26,443 nt of DNA from JACJYE01 sp964432875 (GTDB lineage: Bacteria; Bacteroidota; Bacteroidia; Chitinophagales; Saprospiraceae): assembly GCA_964432875.1 (NCBI GenBank), contig CAYSPJ010000072.1:1-26443 (forward strand). Reading direction: 5' to 3'. This document shows, in pieces, positions 1 through 7,751 of this stretch. The position numbers and the translations under genes are program-made. A model generated the notes under the pieces. The model was not told the DNA's origin, searched no databases, and saw nothing but the letters and a program-made list of their open reading frames with translations. Numbering within the stretch: position 1 is the stretch's first letter; every line of letters begins with the position of its first letter.

Positions 1-1155
1 GAGGTCGAAAGGGCACTTGCCCTCGTCGAACTGGAACTTGCCCTCAGGGCCTTCAATGGTAGGCAGCAGCTGATCGGCGCGCTGTTCCAGATGGCTGCAC
101 AGCCGTGCGAAGTCCGGCGGCTCTAAGTCTTCTCGGCAAGCCTCGTAGCTGATGGCCCTGCGCAGCAAGTTGCGCACTTGTTTCAGGAAGCTGCTGTGGG
201 GGCAGGCGGACAAGGCTGCCTTTATGGCCTTCAGGTGGTGAGCGTAGCATTTTTGCTGCTCCTCGCAGAAACTGTCATATATGTTCAGGCAATCGGAGAC
301 CAGGACGCCGCTGAAAGAGCTGCCCAAGAGCCGTTCCAGTGTCTGCCCGTCGCGTTTCGGGCTGACCTCATAGACGGTCAGGCCCTCGTTGGCAAGCACC
401 CAGAGCCACCAGCCCGGGCCGCCGACGTACCAGCTGGTCTCGTCGGCGTTTACGCGGTGCGCTTCGCGGGCCTGTTCTAGGAGCTGCTCGTAATCTGGCA
501 GCATCTTGCCGGCCAGGCGCTGCTCCAGTTGGCAGACCCCTCCAGGGCTGAGCGGCAAGCCGAAGCATTCCTCGAGCAGGCTGGCGCTGTTGCGCACGCT
601 CAGCCCGAAACGGTGGCGCAGCTTCAGCACTTGGCTGACGGCCCCAGGACCGAGCTGCACCTTGGCGCTGCCCGTGGCATGCCCCACTTGGAGCGGATGG
701 CGCGAGCTTACCGGCCCGCAGCAAGCGCACACGCCACGGTAGGTGCGCAAGCGCACCACGCGGGGCTTGACTGGCGGGATCTCTTCGATTATTTGATCTA
801 ACGGCTTGAGGTTATGGACCGGGCCGCCGCAAAAAGGGCAAGAGTCCAAGGGCGCCTCTGCATCTTCCTCAGGCTCTGCGCTGGGGCGGCGGTAGGTGCC
901 TTGATGGCCGCGCTTACGCCCTGGCCGCCCCCGCTTCGCGCTTTTGGCCTCGTCCCTCTTGCCCCGGCCGAAAGGGGCGGCTTGGCGTTTGCTGGCCCGC
1001 AATGCTTTGTCAATCTCGTTTTGGAGCCTCCGGACTTCGTTCTCGAGTTGCTCGATACGCTCGGCCCGGGACAATAGCAAAGAGACCAGCTCAGCTTTTT
1101 CTAAGCTGGGCAGCGTCTTTTCGAGGATATGTCTTTGTTCGTCGGTCACGCGCAT
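1..1155 (-). CDS. IS66-family transposase (TnpC type), 3' end beyond window
   Basis: DDE transposase that would cut and join the ends of its own insertion sequence. The frame is open from ATG at 1155 to the left edge (385 codons, no stop), so the C-terminus is missing from view. Residues 35-60 look like a coiled coil (ERIEQLENEVRRLQNEIDKA), followed by a basic stretch rich in K, R and G. A zinc-finger-like part has CPFC at 106-109 and CACC at 143-146, as in IS66 TnpC. The catalytic core shows NADETSW (D238), a WWLWVLANEGLTVY stretch, and VSDCLNIYD (D288), matching the first two acids of the DDE triad. The catalytic Glu is expected beyond the edge. No tnpA or tnpB lies upstream, where pnuC starts divergently, so this resembles the single-gene ISBst12 subgroup. 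No stop or frameshift is seen, so it may be active. I could not define the terminal inverted repeat. Confidence 0.9.
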   Translation of the reverse strand, partial: MRVTDEQRHILEKTLPSLEKAELVSLLLSRAERIEQLENEVRRLQNEIDKALRASKRQAAPFGRGKRDEAKSAKRGRPGRKRGHQGTYRRPSAEPEEDAEAPLDSCPFCGGPVHNLKPLDQIIEEIPPVKPRVVRLRTYRGVCACCGPVSSRHPLQVGHATGSAKVQLGPGAVSQVLKLRHRFGLSVRNSASLLEECFGLPLSPGGVCQLEQRLAGKMLPDYEQLLEQAREAHRVNADETSWYVGGPGWWLWVLANEGLTVYEVSPKRDGQTLERLLGSSFSGVLVSDCLNIYDSFCEEQQKCYAHHLKAIKAALSACPHSSFLKQVRNLLRRAISYEACREDLEPPDFARLCSHLEQRADQLLPTIEGPEGKFQFDEGKCPFDL

Positions 1156-1202
1156 AATTTAATATATTTTTTTGACATATCCAAATCACGCTAAACACAT
1201 AC

Positions 1203-1216
1203 AGGCACTAGTGCCT
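1203..1216. repeat. 14-nt perfect palindrome AGGCACTAGTGCCT
   Basis: A perfect 14-nt palindrome in the spacer between the divergent transposase and pnuC genes. It could be an operator, an IS-end feature or chance. The motif GTGCCTCGCC that begins in its right half is seen again at 9397-9406. Confidence 0.5.
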
Positions 1217-1228
1217 CGCCCCGGTTCT

Positions 1229-1236
1229 TACTTTTA
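1229..1236 (+). promoter_or_regulatory. Possible -7 element for pnuC
   Basis: TACTTTTA matches TAnnTTTG at all but the last base and lies 12 nt before the pnuC ATG. No TTTG is found 19-21 nt upstream, so support is weak. Confidence 0.3.
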
Positions 1237-1248
1237 TCACAAGGCAAA

Positions 1249-1872
1249 ATGGAAATAATCCGCGTCATCGCTGCAGAAGCTGCTGCCCTGAGTTGGGTAG
1301 ATTGGGCCGTCACGGTTACGGCAATGCTTTATGTGGTGCTGGCGGCGCGGGGGCTGGCTTGGGCTTGGGCTTGGGGCATGATTAGCTGCAGTTTGTGGGC
1401 TTATGCTTCTTATGCTTTCTACAGTTTGTATCTCGATGCGCTTTTGCAGGTTTTTTACGTCCTCATTGCCGCATTTGGTTTGTACCAGTGGAAATACGGG
1501 GCCGGGGGCAAATCGCCTCTGCCGATCAGCCGGCTCCCCAGGCGGCAGCACCTTTATATATTGATAGCCGGTACCGCTCTTTCCGTGGGTTTTGGCTATT
1601 TCTTCGGCGTATATACCCCGGCCGCCGCTACCTATTGGGATGCTTTCACTACCGTCTTTTCAGTGGCGGCCACCTTCATGCTGGTACGTAAAGTGCTGGA
1701 AAACTGGGCTTATTGGGTGGTGATCGATATACTGTACGCCGGCCTATATGCCAGCCGTGGCGCCTGGCTGTTTGCGCTCTTGATGGTGGCCTATACGCTG
1801 ATTGCTGCTTTTGCTTTTTTTTCCTGGCGTAGGCAGTATATGGCTGCCCAGGCTGGGCGTGAAGCTGCCTGA
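1249..1872 (+). CDS. pnuC: PnuC-type nicotinamide riboside (or thiamine) transporter
   Basis: Inner-membrane facilitator of the PnuC (SWEET-like fold) family. It is thought to import nicotinamide riboside for NAD synthesis, with the substrate trapped by cytoplasmic phosphorylation. The 207-residue protein is about the family length and almost wholly hydrophobic, with roughly seven membrane segments. Diagnostic stretches are DALLQVFYVLIAAFGLYQW near 64-82 and NWAYWVVIDILYAGLYASRG near 147-166. The tail is short and polar. Some Bacteroidota relatives (PnuT) carry thiamine and sit with thiamine genes behind a TPP riboswitch. No such switch or partner is seen here, so nicotinamide riboside is favoured but not proven. 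ATG at 1249 follows TACTTTTA at 1229-1236, a near match to the -7 element, and no ribosome-binding site is present. The gene is divergent from the IS66 transposase. Confidence 0.88.
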   Translation: MEIIRVIAAEAAALSWVDWAVTVTAMLYVVLAARGLAWAWAWGMISCSLWAYASYAFYSLYLDALLQVFYVLIAAFGLYQWKYGAGGKSPLPISRLPRRQHLYILIAGTALSVGFGYFFGVYTPAAATYWDAFTTVFSVAATFMLVRKVLENWAYWVVIDILYAGLYASRGAWLFALLMVAYTLIAAFAFFSWRRQYMAAQAGREAA

Positions 1873-1929
1873 AGAAGAGCAATAGCTTGTCTTTTGAGGC
1901 AATCCCCGGGGGAGCTTCGGTTTCATTTA

Positions 1930-1944
1930 GCAATAGCCTATTGC
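1930..1944. repeat. Short inverted repeat upstream of rlmB
   Basis: GCAATAG, one base, CTATTGC: a 7-bp perfect inverted repeat in the 136-nt spacer between pnuC and the methyltransferase gene. It may be a binding site or the base of a weak hairpin. There is no T-run, so it is not a terminator. Confidence 0.35.
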
Positions 1945-2008
1945 CAGCGGACAAGGAATTTTCAACAGGAAGGGCTAATAATGGATAAAATTCCGGAAAT
2001 TTACCGCC

Positions 2009-2758
2009 ATGGCAAACGAACAAGAACCACAACTCATCTACGGCCGCCATCCAGTGGCAGATGCGATACGCTCCGGTACGCCCATTGATAAGGTGATACT
2101 CCAGCAGGGGATTAGGGGAGAGATGGAAAAAGAGATGAGGCACTTGTGCAAGGCGGAGGGCATCCCTTTGCAGGTAGCGCCCAAAGAGCGGCTCAACAAA
2201 TTGGTGCGGGGCAACCACCAGGGCGTCATCGCTTTGCAATCTTACGTCCGTTATTACCGGTTGGAAGATGTGCTGCCTGCTATTTACGAAACCTCAGAAG
2301 CTCCCCTGTTACTCCTGCTTGATGGAGTGACGGATGTGCGCAACTTCGGCGCCATCGCCCGCACGGCGGAGGCCTGTGGCGCCCACGCCCTGGTCATCCC
2401 CCAAAAAAATAGTGCCCAGATCAATGCTGAAGCGATGAAGGCCTCGGCCGGTGCTCTGGCTATCATCCCCGTCTGCCGCGAGAGCAGCCTGGCCACCGCC
2501 ATTGATTACCTGCGCCTATCTGGCATCCAGGTGCTGGCTAGCAGCCTGGAGGCGAAGACGCCGCTATATCAACTCGAACTGACCCAGCCCTCCGCTTTTA
2601 TCCTGGGGGCCGAGGGAGAGGGTATCAGCCCTGCCATCGCCCGCCAGGCAGGCCAGAGCTTTATCATCCCGCAAAAAGGGACGACAGATTCGTTCAACGT
2701 CTCCGTCGCCGCCGGCATGATGCTGTACGAAGCGATGCGGCAGCGGAGTCAGCACTAA
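2009..2758 (+). CDS. rlmB: SpoU/TrmH-family RNA 2'-O-methyltransferase (RlmB-like)
   Basis: SPOUT-class enzyme that uses S-adenosylmethionine to methylate a ribose 2'-OH. The RlmB type modifies G2251 in the 23S rRNA peptidyl-transferase loop. The 249-residue protein has an N-terminal substrate-binding domain (about 8-80, starting LIYGRHPVADAI) and the trefoil-knot catalytic domain (about 98-245). The three SpoU motifs are DGVTDVRNFGAIARTAEACG (105-124, N112 and R118), FILGAEGEGI (197-206) and SFNVSVAAG (228-236). ATG at 2009 is chosen because the ATG at 1981 is in another frame. It ends 38 nt from the convergent rfbD gene. The exact target base (RlmB versus another TrmH-type target) is inferred from the two-domain layout and length. 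Confidence 0.9.
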   Translation: MANEQEPQLIYGRHPVADAIRSGTPIDKVILQQGIRGEMEKEMRHLCKAEGIPLQVAPKERLNKLVRGNHQGVIALQSYVRYYRLEDVLPAIYETSEAPLLLLLDGVTDVRNFGAIARTAEACGAHALVIPQKNSAQINAEAMKASAGALAIIPVCRESSLATAIDYLRLSGIQVLASSLEAKTPLYQLELTQPSAFILGAEGEGISPAIARQAGQSFIIPQKGTTDSFNVSVAAGMMLYEAMRQRSQH

Positions 2759-2796
2759 GCTAGGCTTTGGTTGATCAGAGCGCTTTCAGCCCTCCA

Positions 2797-3672
2797 CTAC
2801 CTACGGATGGACAACATCTCCGCCAGGCGCTGGCGCCAGTGGAGGATTTCCAAACCAAACGCAGTTTTGATTTTAGCTTTATTCAGCACGCTGAAGGGCG
2901 GGCGCGGGGCAGGGGTGGGGTAGTCTTTGGTCTCGATGGGCTGCACGGCGCAGCCGATACCGGCCAGCTCAAAGATAGCCAGGGCAAAGTCGTACCAGCT
3001 ACAAACCCCCTCGTCGCTATAGTGATAGATGCCGCCGAGCGCTTGTAGGGGTACTTCTCCAGCTTGGGCTTTTACGAGTATATCAAGTGTAGCAGCGGCT
3101 AGACCGCGCGCGTAAGTAGGCGTGCCGATTTGGTCGAAGACCACCCGGAGGCTGTCCCGCTCGCGGCCGAGGCGGAGCATGGTGTTGACGAAGTTGTGCC
3201 CAAAACGGGAATACACCCAGGAGGTGCGGATAATCATCGCCAGGGGGTTGGCTTCCATGGCAGCCTGCTCGCCAGCCAGCTTGGTGCGGGCATAAACGCT
3301 ACGGGGGCTGGTGGGGTCCTCCTCCTTAAAGGGTGTATTCTGAGCGCTGTGGTAAACGTAGTCTGTAGAATAGTGGATCAGCGGGATGCCTTGTTGGGCA
3401 GCGGCCTGTGCCAGCCAGCGTGGCGCGTCAGTATTTGCCTGTTTGGCTGCTTCCGGCTCGCGCTCCGCCTGGTCCACTGCCGTATAGGCCGCACAATTGA
3501 TGCAGCAATGCAATGCCTGTTGTTCAAAAAAACGGGACACGGCCGATTTGTCCGTCACATCTAGCAACTGTTGGTTGGCAAAGATGAAGCTAAAGCCTGG
3601 ATAGCGCTTAGACAAGGCTTGGAATTCTCGCCCCAGTTGCCCGCCAGCACCGGTGATTAGGATTGTGCTCAT
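2797..3672 (-). CDS. rfbD: dTDP-4-dehydrorhamnose reductase
   Basis: Last step of dTDP-L-rhamnose synthesis: NAD(P)H-dependent reduction of dTDP-4-dehydro-L-rhamnose, giving the donor for surface polysaccharides. The 291-residue protein is a short-chain dehydrogenase of the extended type. It has the nucleotide-binding glycine motif TGAGGQLG (7-14), NCAAYTAVDQAE (59-70), the catalytic STD at 102-104, and YARTK with Y127 and K131. An in-frame ATG at 3690 exists, but a perfect -7 element (TATCTTTG, 3684-3677) lies between it and ATG 3672, so 3672 is the better start. The usual partners rfbA, rfbB and rfbC are not next to it, so it is a detached gene of the pathway. It is divergent from the TPR gene and convergent with rlmB. 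Confidence 0.92.
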   Translation of the reverse strand: MSTILITGAGGQLGREFQALSKRYPGFSFIFANQQLLDVTDKSAVSRFFEQQALHCCINCAAYTAVDQAEREPEAAKQANTDAPRWLAQAAAQQGIPLIHYSTDYVYHSAQNTPFKEEDPTSPRSVYARTKLAGEQAAMEANPLAMIIRTSWVYSRFGHNFVNTMLRLGRERDSLRVVFDQIGTPTYARGLAAATLDILVKAQAGEVPLQALGGIYHYSDEGVCSWYDFALAIFELAGIGCAVQPIETKDYPTPAPRPPFSVLNKAKIKTAFGLEILHWRQRLAEMLSIRR

Positions 3673-3676
3673 GTGG

Positions 3677-3684
3677 CAAAGATA
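3677..3684 (-). promoter_or_regulatory. -7 element TATCTTTG directly before rfbD
   Basis: Perfect TAnnTTTG on the minus strand, with four bases (CCAC) before the rfbD ATG. No TTTG is found 19-21 nt upstream. If used, transcription would begin at or within a base or two of the start codon, giving a leaderless mRNA. Confidence 0.5.
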
Positions 3685-3915
3685 GGGCATTAAAAACTAA
3701 AATATAGCCAGTATGAAATCACAACGCAAACATGTCGATTTTTTTTGTATGAATAAATTAACAAATGAAAGAAATTTTAAATAGATGTAATTTCTAACAT
3801 ATTAATTCGCAACATGTTACGCCTAAAACGACCACTCCCTTGCCAAAAGCGACCGTTCCGTTATTCGTTGAGTTATTGAGATCAAAAATGGTAACAGGAT
3901 TGCAGTAATTTCGTT

Positions 3916-3923
3916 TATCTTTA
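3916..3923 (+). promoter_or_regulatory. Possible -7 element for the TPR gene
   Basis: TATCTTTA differs from TAnnTTTG only in the last base and lies 34 nt before the ATG at 3958. No TTTG stands 19-21 nt upstream. Confidence 0.35.
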
Positions 3924-3957
3924 CTCACAGATAACCGCAAAGCAGTTTTGTTATCCT

Positions 3958-5358
3958 ATGAGCAAATTTAGCAACGACCCAACGATTAGCCAACTGGTGG
4001 CCGCCTACGAGGATCAATACCAGCAAGGCCAGGCAGGTTTCTTTGAGGAAAAGGCCTACCTGAAAATCATTGAATATTACGAAAGCGACTACCAGTCGGA
4101 AAAAGCGCTGGAAGCAGCGGACTATGCTATTGCCCATCATGCCTATTCAGTGGAATGTTACTGTAAAAAAGCCCAGCTCCTCATCAATTTAGGAAAGGAA
4201 GACGATGCATTGGATATTTTGGAGCAGGCTGCGCTTTATGCGCCGGCTGAAGCGGAAATCGGGCTATTGAAAGCCGAGGCGCTGATCCGGCTTGGCGAGG
4301 TGGAGGAAGCGCTGGATATCTTGGAAAAGATGAAAGCCGGGGCGAGCCAGGAGCTGCTCAGCGATGTTTTCCTGGTGGAATCCTTGGCCTTTGAAATGGA
4401 TGAGCAGCACGAGCAGATGTACCTGGCCCTGAAGGCAGCAGTAGATAATGACCCTACCAATGCCGAAGCCCTGGCGCGTTTTGGCCATTGCGTAGAGCTC
4501 TGCCGGAAATACGAGGAAAGCCTGGTTTTTCACGATGCCCTCCTGGAAAAAGATGCCTACTGCGCTATAGCTTGGTACAACCTGGGGCAGGCCCATTCCT
4601 CCTTGGGCAATTATGCCGAAGCTATCCAGGCTTTTGAATATGCCTATCTCATCGATGAACACTATGAAGATGCCTGTCGGGAATGCGCTAACCTCTGCCT
4701 TGAGTTTGGGGAATACGATAAAGCCCTGAAGCTTTTTGAAGCGCTGCTGGAGCATTTCGAGCCAGATGGCGATACTTATATCTCCATGGGGCAGTGCCTT
4801 TTCCACCTGGGTAAACACCATTCTGCCATTGCCTTTTACAACCGGGCTATCCAATTGGACTCCCTCAACGATGAGGCTTACTTTTTCCTTGGAGAGTGTT
4901 ATCTGAAAGTGGAAGAATGGCGGATGGCGCTCCATTTCCTGGAAAAGGCGATTGAGATCGAAGACACCCGCGAGGAATACTATGCCGCGCTGGCCTTTGC
5001 TTATTATGGATGCGGCAAACTGGAAAAAGCAGAGGAGTGTTTCTATCTGGCCATTGAAAATAATCCTGAAGATAGCCTGTATTGGCTGAAGCTGGCCGTC
5101 TTCCTCCTGGATACCGCCAGCCCAACTGCTGCCCTGGAAGTACTCGATAGCGCGGACGAAGCTGCCGCCGGGCCAGACTTGACTTATTGCCGCGCGGCCT
5201 GCTTGTTTGCTGCCGGCAAAAGGCAGGAAGCGTTCTACTGGCTGGGCGAAGCCCTCCAGGAAGACTTCGATGGCTACGACTCTCTTTTTACCATCCTTCC
5301 GGGCTTAGAACAAGATGCGGCGGTGTTGGCGCTCATCACCTCCTATCGGATGGGTTAA
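3958..5358 (+). CDS. Cytoplasmic tetratricopeptide-repeat protein
   Basis: A 466-residue protein made almost entirely of TPR helix pairs. Clear units include VECYCKKAQLLINLGKEDDA (about 66-85), AWYNLGQAHSSLGNYAEAIQ (about 201-220), TYISMGQCLFHLGKHHSAIA (about 269-288) and AYFFLGECYLKVEEWRMALH (about 303-322). There is no signal peptide, membrane helix or enzyme motif, so it is probably a cytoplasmic scaffold for protein-protein contact. Proteins of this type are common in Bacteroidota. The specific partner cannot be told from sequence. The sequence is notably acidic. The stop lies 5 nt from the stop of the convergent polyphosphate glucokinase gene, leaving no room for a separate terminator. 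Confidence 0.85.
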   Translation: MSKFSNDPTISQLVAAYEDQYQQGQAGFFEEKAYLKIIEYYESDYQSEKALEAADYAIAHHAYSVECYCKKAQLLINLGKEDDALDILEQAALYAPAEAEIGLLKAEALIRLGEVEEALDILEKMKAGASQELLSDVFLVESLAFEMDEQHEQMYLALKAAVDNDPTNAEALARFGHCVELCRKYEESLVFHDALLEKDAYCAIAWYNLGQAHSSLGNYAEAIQAFEYAYLIDEHYEDACRECANLCLEFGEYDKALKLFEALLEHFEPDGDTYISMGQCLFHLGKHHSAIAFYNRAIQLDSLNDEAYFFLGECYLKVEEWRMALHFLEKAIEIEDTREEYYAALAFAYYGCGKLEKAEECFYLAIENNPEDSLYWLKLAVFLLDTASPTAALEVLDSADEAAAGPDLTYCRAACLFAAGKRQEAFYWLGEALQEDFDGYDSLFTILPGLEQDAAVLALITSYRMG

Positions 5359-5363
5359 TCCCT

Positions 5364-6116
5364 TTATGCGCCCAATTGCTGATAGGCATAAACCGCCGCC
5401 CCAATAGTGCCCGCTGCATTTAGCAACTGGGCAGGCTTGACGCTCACCTCAACCGTGAGGTAAGGTTCATACTTGTCAAATTGTTTGCTGGCTCCGCCGC
5501 TGAGCAGTATCAGGTCGGGGTTGATGACGCGCTCGATGTACACCAGATACTCATTAAAGCGTTGCCCCCACTCTTCCCAGCTCAGGTTTTCCCGCTTGCG
5601 GGCATTATTGGAGGCGTAAAGCTCCGCGATCTGCCCGTGGAGGAAAAGGTGCCCAAATTCGGTATTAGGCACTAGCCGTCCATCGATAAACAAGGCCGAA
5701 CCCAAGCCAGAGCCGATAGTGATCAGCACTACCGTGCCAGCAACCCCCTTGCCTAAGCCGAATCGCATCTCGGCTAAGCCGGCGGCATCAGCATCGTTGA
5801 GCACTTCAACAGGGCAGCCGCAGGCCAGCGAGAAAATCTCAATGATATTTTTACCTATCCACTCCGGGCTGATATTAGCTGCCGAGTGGGCTACGCCATG
5901 TTTGACGATAGCCGGGAAGCCACAGCCAATCGGGCCTTTCCATTCGTGCAGCCGCACGAGCTCCGCAAAGGTCTCCGCCATGGCTTCGGGCGTAGCTGGC
6001 GAGGGCGTTTCCAGCCGCAGCCGTTCGTTTAGCAATGTTCCGGATTGCGTATCTACTACGCCTCCTTTAATACCTGAAGCGCCGACGTCAACACCCAGTA
6101 TGTAGTGTTCCTGCAT
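5364..6116 (-). CDS. ppgK: Polyphosphate glucokinase (ROK family)
   Basis: Phosphorylates glucose to glucose 6-phosphate using inorganic polyphosphate (some members also use ATP), linking phosphate reserves to sugar entry. The 250-residue protein has the phosphate-binding motif GVDVGASGIKGGVVD (7-21), the sugar-site stretch CGFPAIVKHG, the PPGK-like SAANISPEWIG, the catalytic-base region EVLNDADAAGLAEMRFG, GSGLGSALFIDG, and EFGHLFLHGQIAELYAS. These resemble polyphosphate glucokinases more than ordinary ROK kinases, and no ROK CxCGxxGC zinc motif is present. ATG at 6116 puts the family N-terminus directly before the phosphate loop; a longer frame upstream would overlap the preceding gene. The gap to that PPIase gene is 17 nt, so it is likely the last gene of a four-gene minus-strand operon. 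Confidence 0.85.
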   Translation of the reverse strand: MQEHYILGVDVGASGIKGGVVDTQSGTLLNERLRLETPSPATPEAMAETFAELVRLHEWKGPIGCGFPAIVKHGVAHSAANISPEWIGKNIIEIFSLACGCPVEVLNDADAAGLAEMRFGLGKGVAGTVVLITIGSGLGSALFIDGRLVPNTEFGHLFLHGQIAELYASNNARKRENLSWEEWGQRFNEYLVYIERVINPDLILLSGGASKQFDKYEPYLTVEVSVKPAQLLNAAGTIGAAVYAYQQLGA

Positions 6117-6133
6117 AATGATAAAATAGATTA

Positions 6134-7027
6134 TTAGCGGATGAGCCGCAGCTTCATCCATACGTCTTCCAGCGGCCGGTTTTGAGGGTTGGTCGGTACT
6201 GCCGCAATTTTATCGAGTACTTCCAGCCCTTCAATGACCTGCCCAAAGACGGTGTAGTCGCGGTCGAGGAATGGCGTACCACCCTTTTCCAAATAGGCTT
6301 CCCGCTGTGCAGTAGTATAGCGGATGCCTTTCTGTGCCTCGATGCGGTCGAGGGCTTCTGGTGTCAGGGGCTGGCCTTGTACGATGTAGAATTGAGAACC
6401 CGAGGAACGCTTCTGCGGGTTCACGTTGTCGCCCGTGCGGGCAGCGGCCAGGGCACCTTTGACGTGCACCAGCGAGTCCACAAACTCGGCATCGATGGTG
6501 TAGCCTGGACCGCCAGAGCCTAAGCCCTGGTTGGGGGCGGCGTTGCGGGAATTGGGGTCGCCCCCCTGGATCATGAAACCCTGGATGACGCGGTGGAAGA
6601 GCAGGCTGTCAAAAAAGCCTTCTTCTGCCAGCTTCGAAAAGTTGTCCTGATGTTTGGGCGTAGCGTCATACAATTGGATGAGCATGGTGCCAAATTCGGT
6701 CTCTAATTCGACCAGGCAAGCCTTGGGGGCTTCTACTTGAATTTTGTGTTCCACAGTTTTTCCTTTTCCTTTTGCGTTAGTGGCCTTTAAACGGATGGTG
6801 TAAAGGCCAGATTTTTTGTAAACATGGCTGGGCGAGGCCGCGTCCGAGGTTTGGCCATCGCCAAAATCCCAGCGATAAACCGCTGGCGTTTTTTTACTGG
6901 CATACTCAAACTGGAGCGTATCCAGCACGCGCAGCTCGCCGGATACAGAGATTTGAGCCGACAAAGCGGTGCCGCAAAAAGCGGCGATGAGGGCCAGCCC
7001 GGCCTGGAGAATGAGAACTTGCTTCAT
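6134..7027 (-). CDS. Exported PKD-domain / cyclophilin peptidyl-prolyl isomerase fusion
   Basis: Cis-trans prolyl isomerase of the cyclophilin family, exported. The 297-residue protein starts with a signal peptide (MKQVLILQAGLALIAAFCG, probable cleavage after ALSA). Next comes a PKD-like beta domain (about 25-100) with YRWDFGDGQTSD and SPSHVYKKSGLYTIRLKA, and then a cyclophilin domain (about 104-297). Active-site segments LLFHRVIQGFMIQGGDPNSR (Arg of FHR), GALAAARTGDNVNP and SSGSQFYIVQG are all present. A loop before the final strand (about 235-262) matches the paralogue next door. ATG 7027 is chosen because earlier in-frame codons fall inside the TATCTTTG element at 7056-7049. The PKD half probably gives surface or substrate binding; this is inference. 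Confidence 0.88.
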   Translation of the reverse strand: MKQVLILQAGLALIAAFCGTALSAQISVSGELRVLDTLQFEYASKKTPAVYRWDFGDGQTSDAASPSHVYKKSGLYTIRLKATNAKGKGKTVEHKIQVEAPKACLVELETEFGTMLIQLYDATPKHQDNFSKLAEEGFFDSLLFHRVIQGFMIQGGDPNSRNAAPNQGLGSGGPGYTIDAEFVDSLVHVKGALAAARTGDNVNPQKRSSGSQFYIVQGQPLTPEALDRIEAQKGIRYTTAQREAYLEKGGTPFLDRDYTVFGQVIEGLEVLDKIAAVPTNPQNRPLEDVWMKLRLIR

Positions 7028-7048
7028 GATGAGCAGCGTGTTTTTTAC

Positions 7049-7056
7049 CAAAGATA
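7049..7056 (-). promoter_or_regulatory. -7 element TATCTTTG before the PKD-cyclophilin gene
   Basis: Perfect TAnnTTTG on the minus strand in the 34-nt gap after the upstream cyclophilin gene, 21 nt before the ATG at 7027. No matching -33 element is seen. It may be an internal promoter of the operon. Confidence 0.4.
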
Positions 7057-7061
7057 CAATA

Positions 7062-7703
7062 TTATTGAATGCGCACTTTCATGCGGATGTCTTCCAGCGG
7101 GCGGTCGCCCGGTGCACGGGGCGCCGTAGATATCTTGTTGATGACATCCAAGCCTTCAACGACTTGCCCAAAGACCGTATAATCGCCGTCCAAGGGTGGA
7201 TAGCCGCCGTCCTGCAGGTACGCCTTGCGTTGCTCCGGCTTGTATTGGAAGCCACGCATTTGCTCCACTTGGTTGAGCATCGCCTCTTCTACCGGACCGC
7301 CTTCTACAATATAAAACTGAGAGCCGCTGGAGCGTTTCTCGGGATTGGATGAGCCCCCCGTCCGGGCTGCTGCCAAGGCGCCTTTGAGGTGCGGCTTGCC
7401 GATTTCTGCTTGCAGGGTATAGTCCGGGCCGCCCATGCCCAACATCTGCCCCGGCTGCGCATCGCGCGAATCCGGGTCGCCGCCCTGGATCATAAAATTC
7501 GGGATGACCCGGTGGAACAGCAAATCGTCGTAGTACCCCTCTTTAACCAGTTTGATGAAATTGTCCCGATGGATCGGCGTGTCGTCAAAGAGTTCGGCTT
7601 TCATGTTCCCGAAAGGCGTCTCGATGATGACGTAGGTCTTGTTCGACTGCCCGCAACCTGCCAGCAGCGCCAGCAAAGCAGCAAATAATGTGATTTTTTT
7701 CAT
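7062..7703 (-). CDS. Cyclophilin-type peptidyl-prolyl isomerase, lipoprotein
   Basis: Membrane-anchored prolyl isomerase that helps exported proteins fold. The 213-residue precursor begins with a lipoprotein signal (KKITLFAALLALLAGC, lipid on Cys17). The rest is one cyclophilin domain with ETPFGNMKAELFDDTPIHRD, LLFHRVIPNFMIQGGDPDSR (catalytic Arg in FHR), GALAAARTGGSSNP, SSGSQFYIVEGG and DYTVFGQVVEGLDVI. It shares the FQYKPEQRKAYLQDGG-type loop with the following PKD-cyclophilin gene, so the two are tandem paralogues. ATG at 7703 gives a proper lipoprotein signal; a GTG 18 nt upstream only adds a polar extension. It sits 48 nt after a small conserved gene and 34 nt before the PKD fusion, in one likely operon. 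Confidence 0.92.
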   Translation of the reverse strand: MKKITLFAALLALLAGCGQSNKTYVIIETPFGNMKAELFDDTPIHRDNFIKLVKEGYYDDLLFHRVIPNFMIQGGDPDSRDAQPGQMLGMGGPDYTLQAEIGKPHLKGALAAARTGGSSNPEKRSSGSQFYIVEGGPVEEAMLNQVEQMRGFQYKPEQRKAYLQDGGYPPLDGDYTVFGQVVEGLDVINKISTAPRAPGDRPLEDIRMKVRIQ

Positions 7704-7751
7704 TGGGTTGATATTTTTCACTAATCAATTTTGCCGGAAAGCGATAAGCCG

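Larger units (their letters stand above)
1..1248. mobile_element. Right part of an IS66-like insertion sequence (boundary unresolved)
   Basis: The transposase gene implies an insertion sequence whose right end lies somewhere between its start codon (1155) and pnuC (1249). The spacer is AT-rich at 1156-1180 and holds a 14-nt perfect palindrome at 1203-1216. No clear IS66 terminal repeat or target duplication can be assigned, because the other end is outside the window. Confidence 0.5.
3673..3957. other. AT-rich divergent intergenic region
   Basis: 285 nt between rfbD (-) and the TPR gene (+), clearly richer in A and T than the flanking genes. It holds the rfbD -7 element at its left end and a near-match -7 element (TATCTTTA, 3916-3923) before the TPR gene. 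I see no coding frame, RNA gene or strong hairpin. Confidence 0.6.

Noticed and set aside
1156..1248. TPP riboswitch before pnuC
   Set aside because: The spacer is too short and lacks the conserved TPP aptamer segments.
4264..4935. Minus-strand open frame opposite the TPR gene
   Set aside because: The sense strand encodes regular TPR helices. The antisense product has no recognisable feature.
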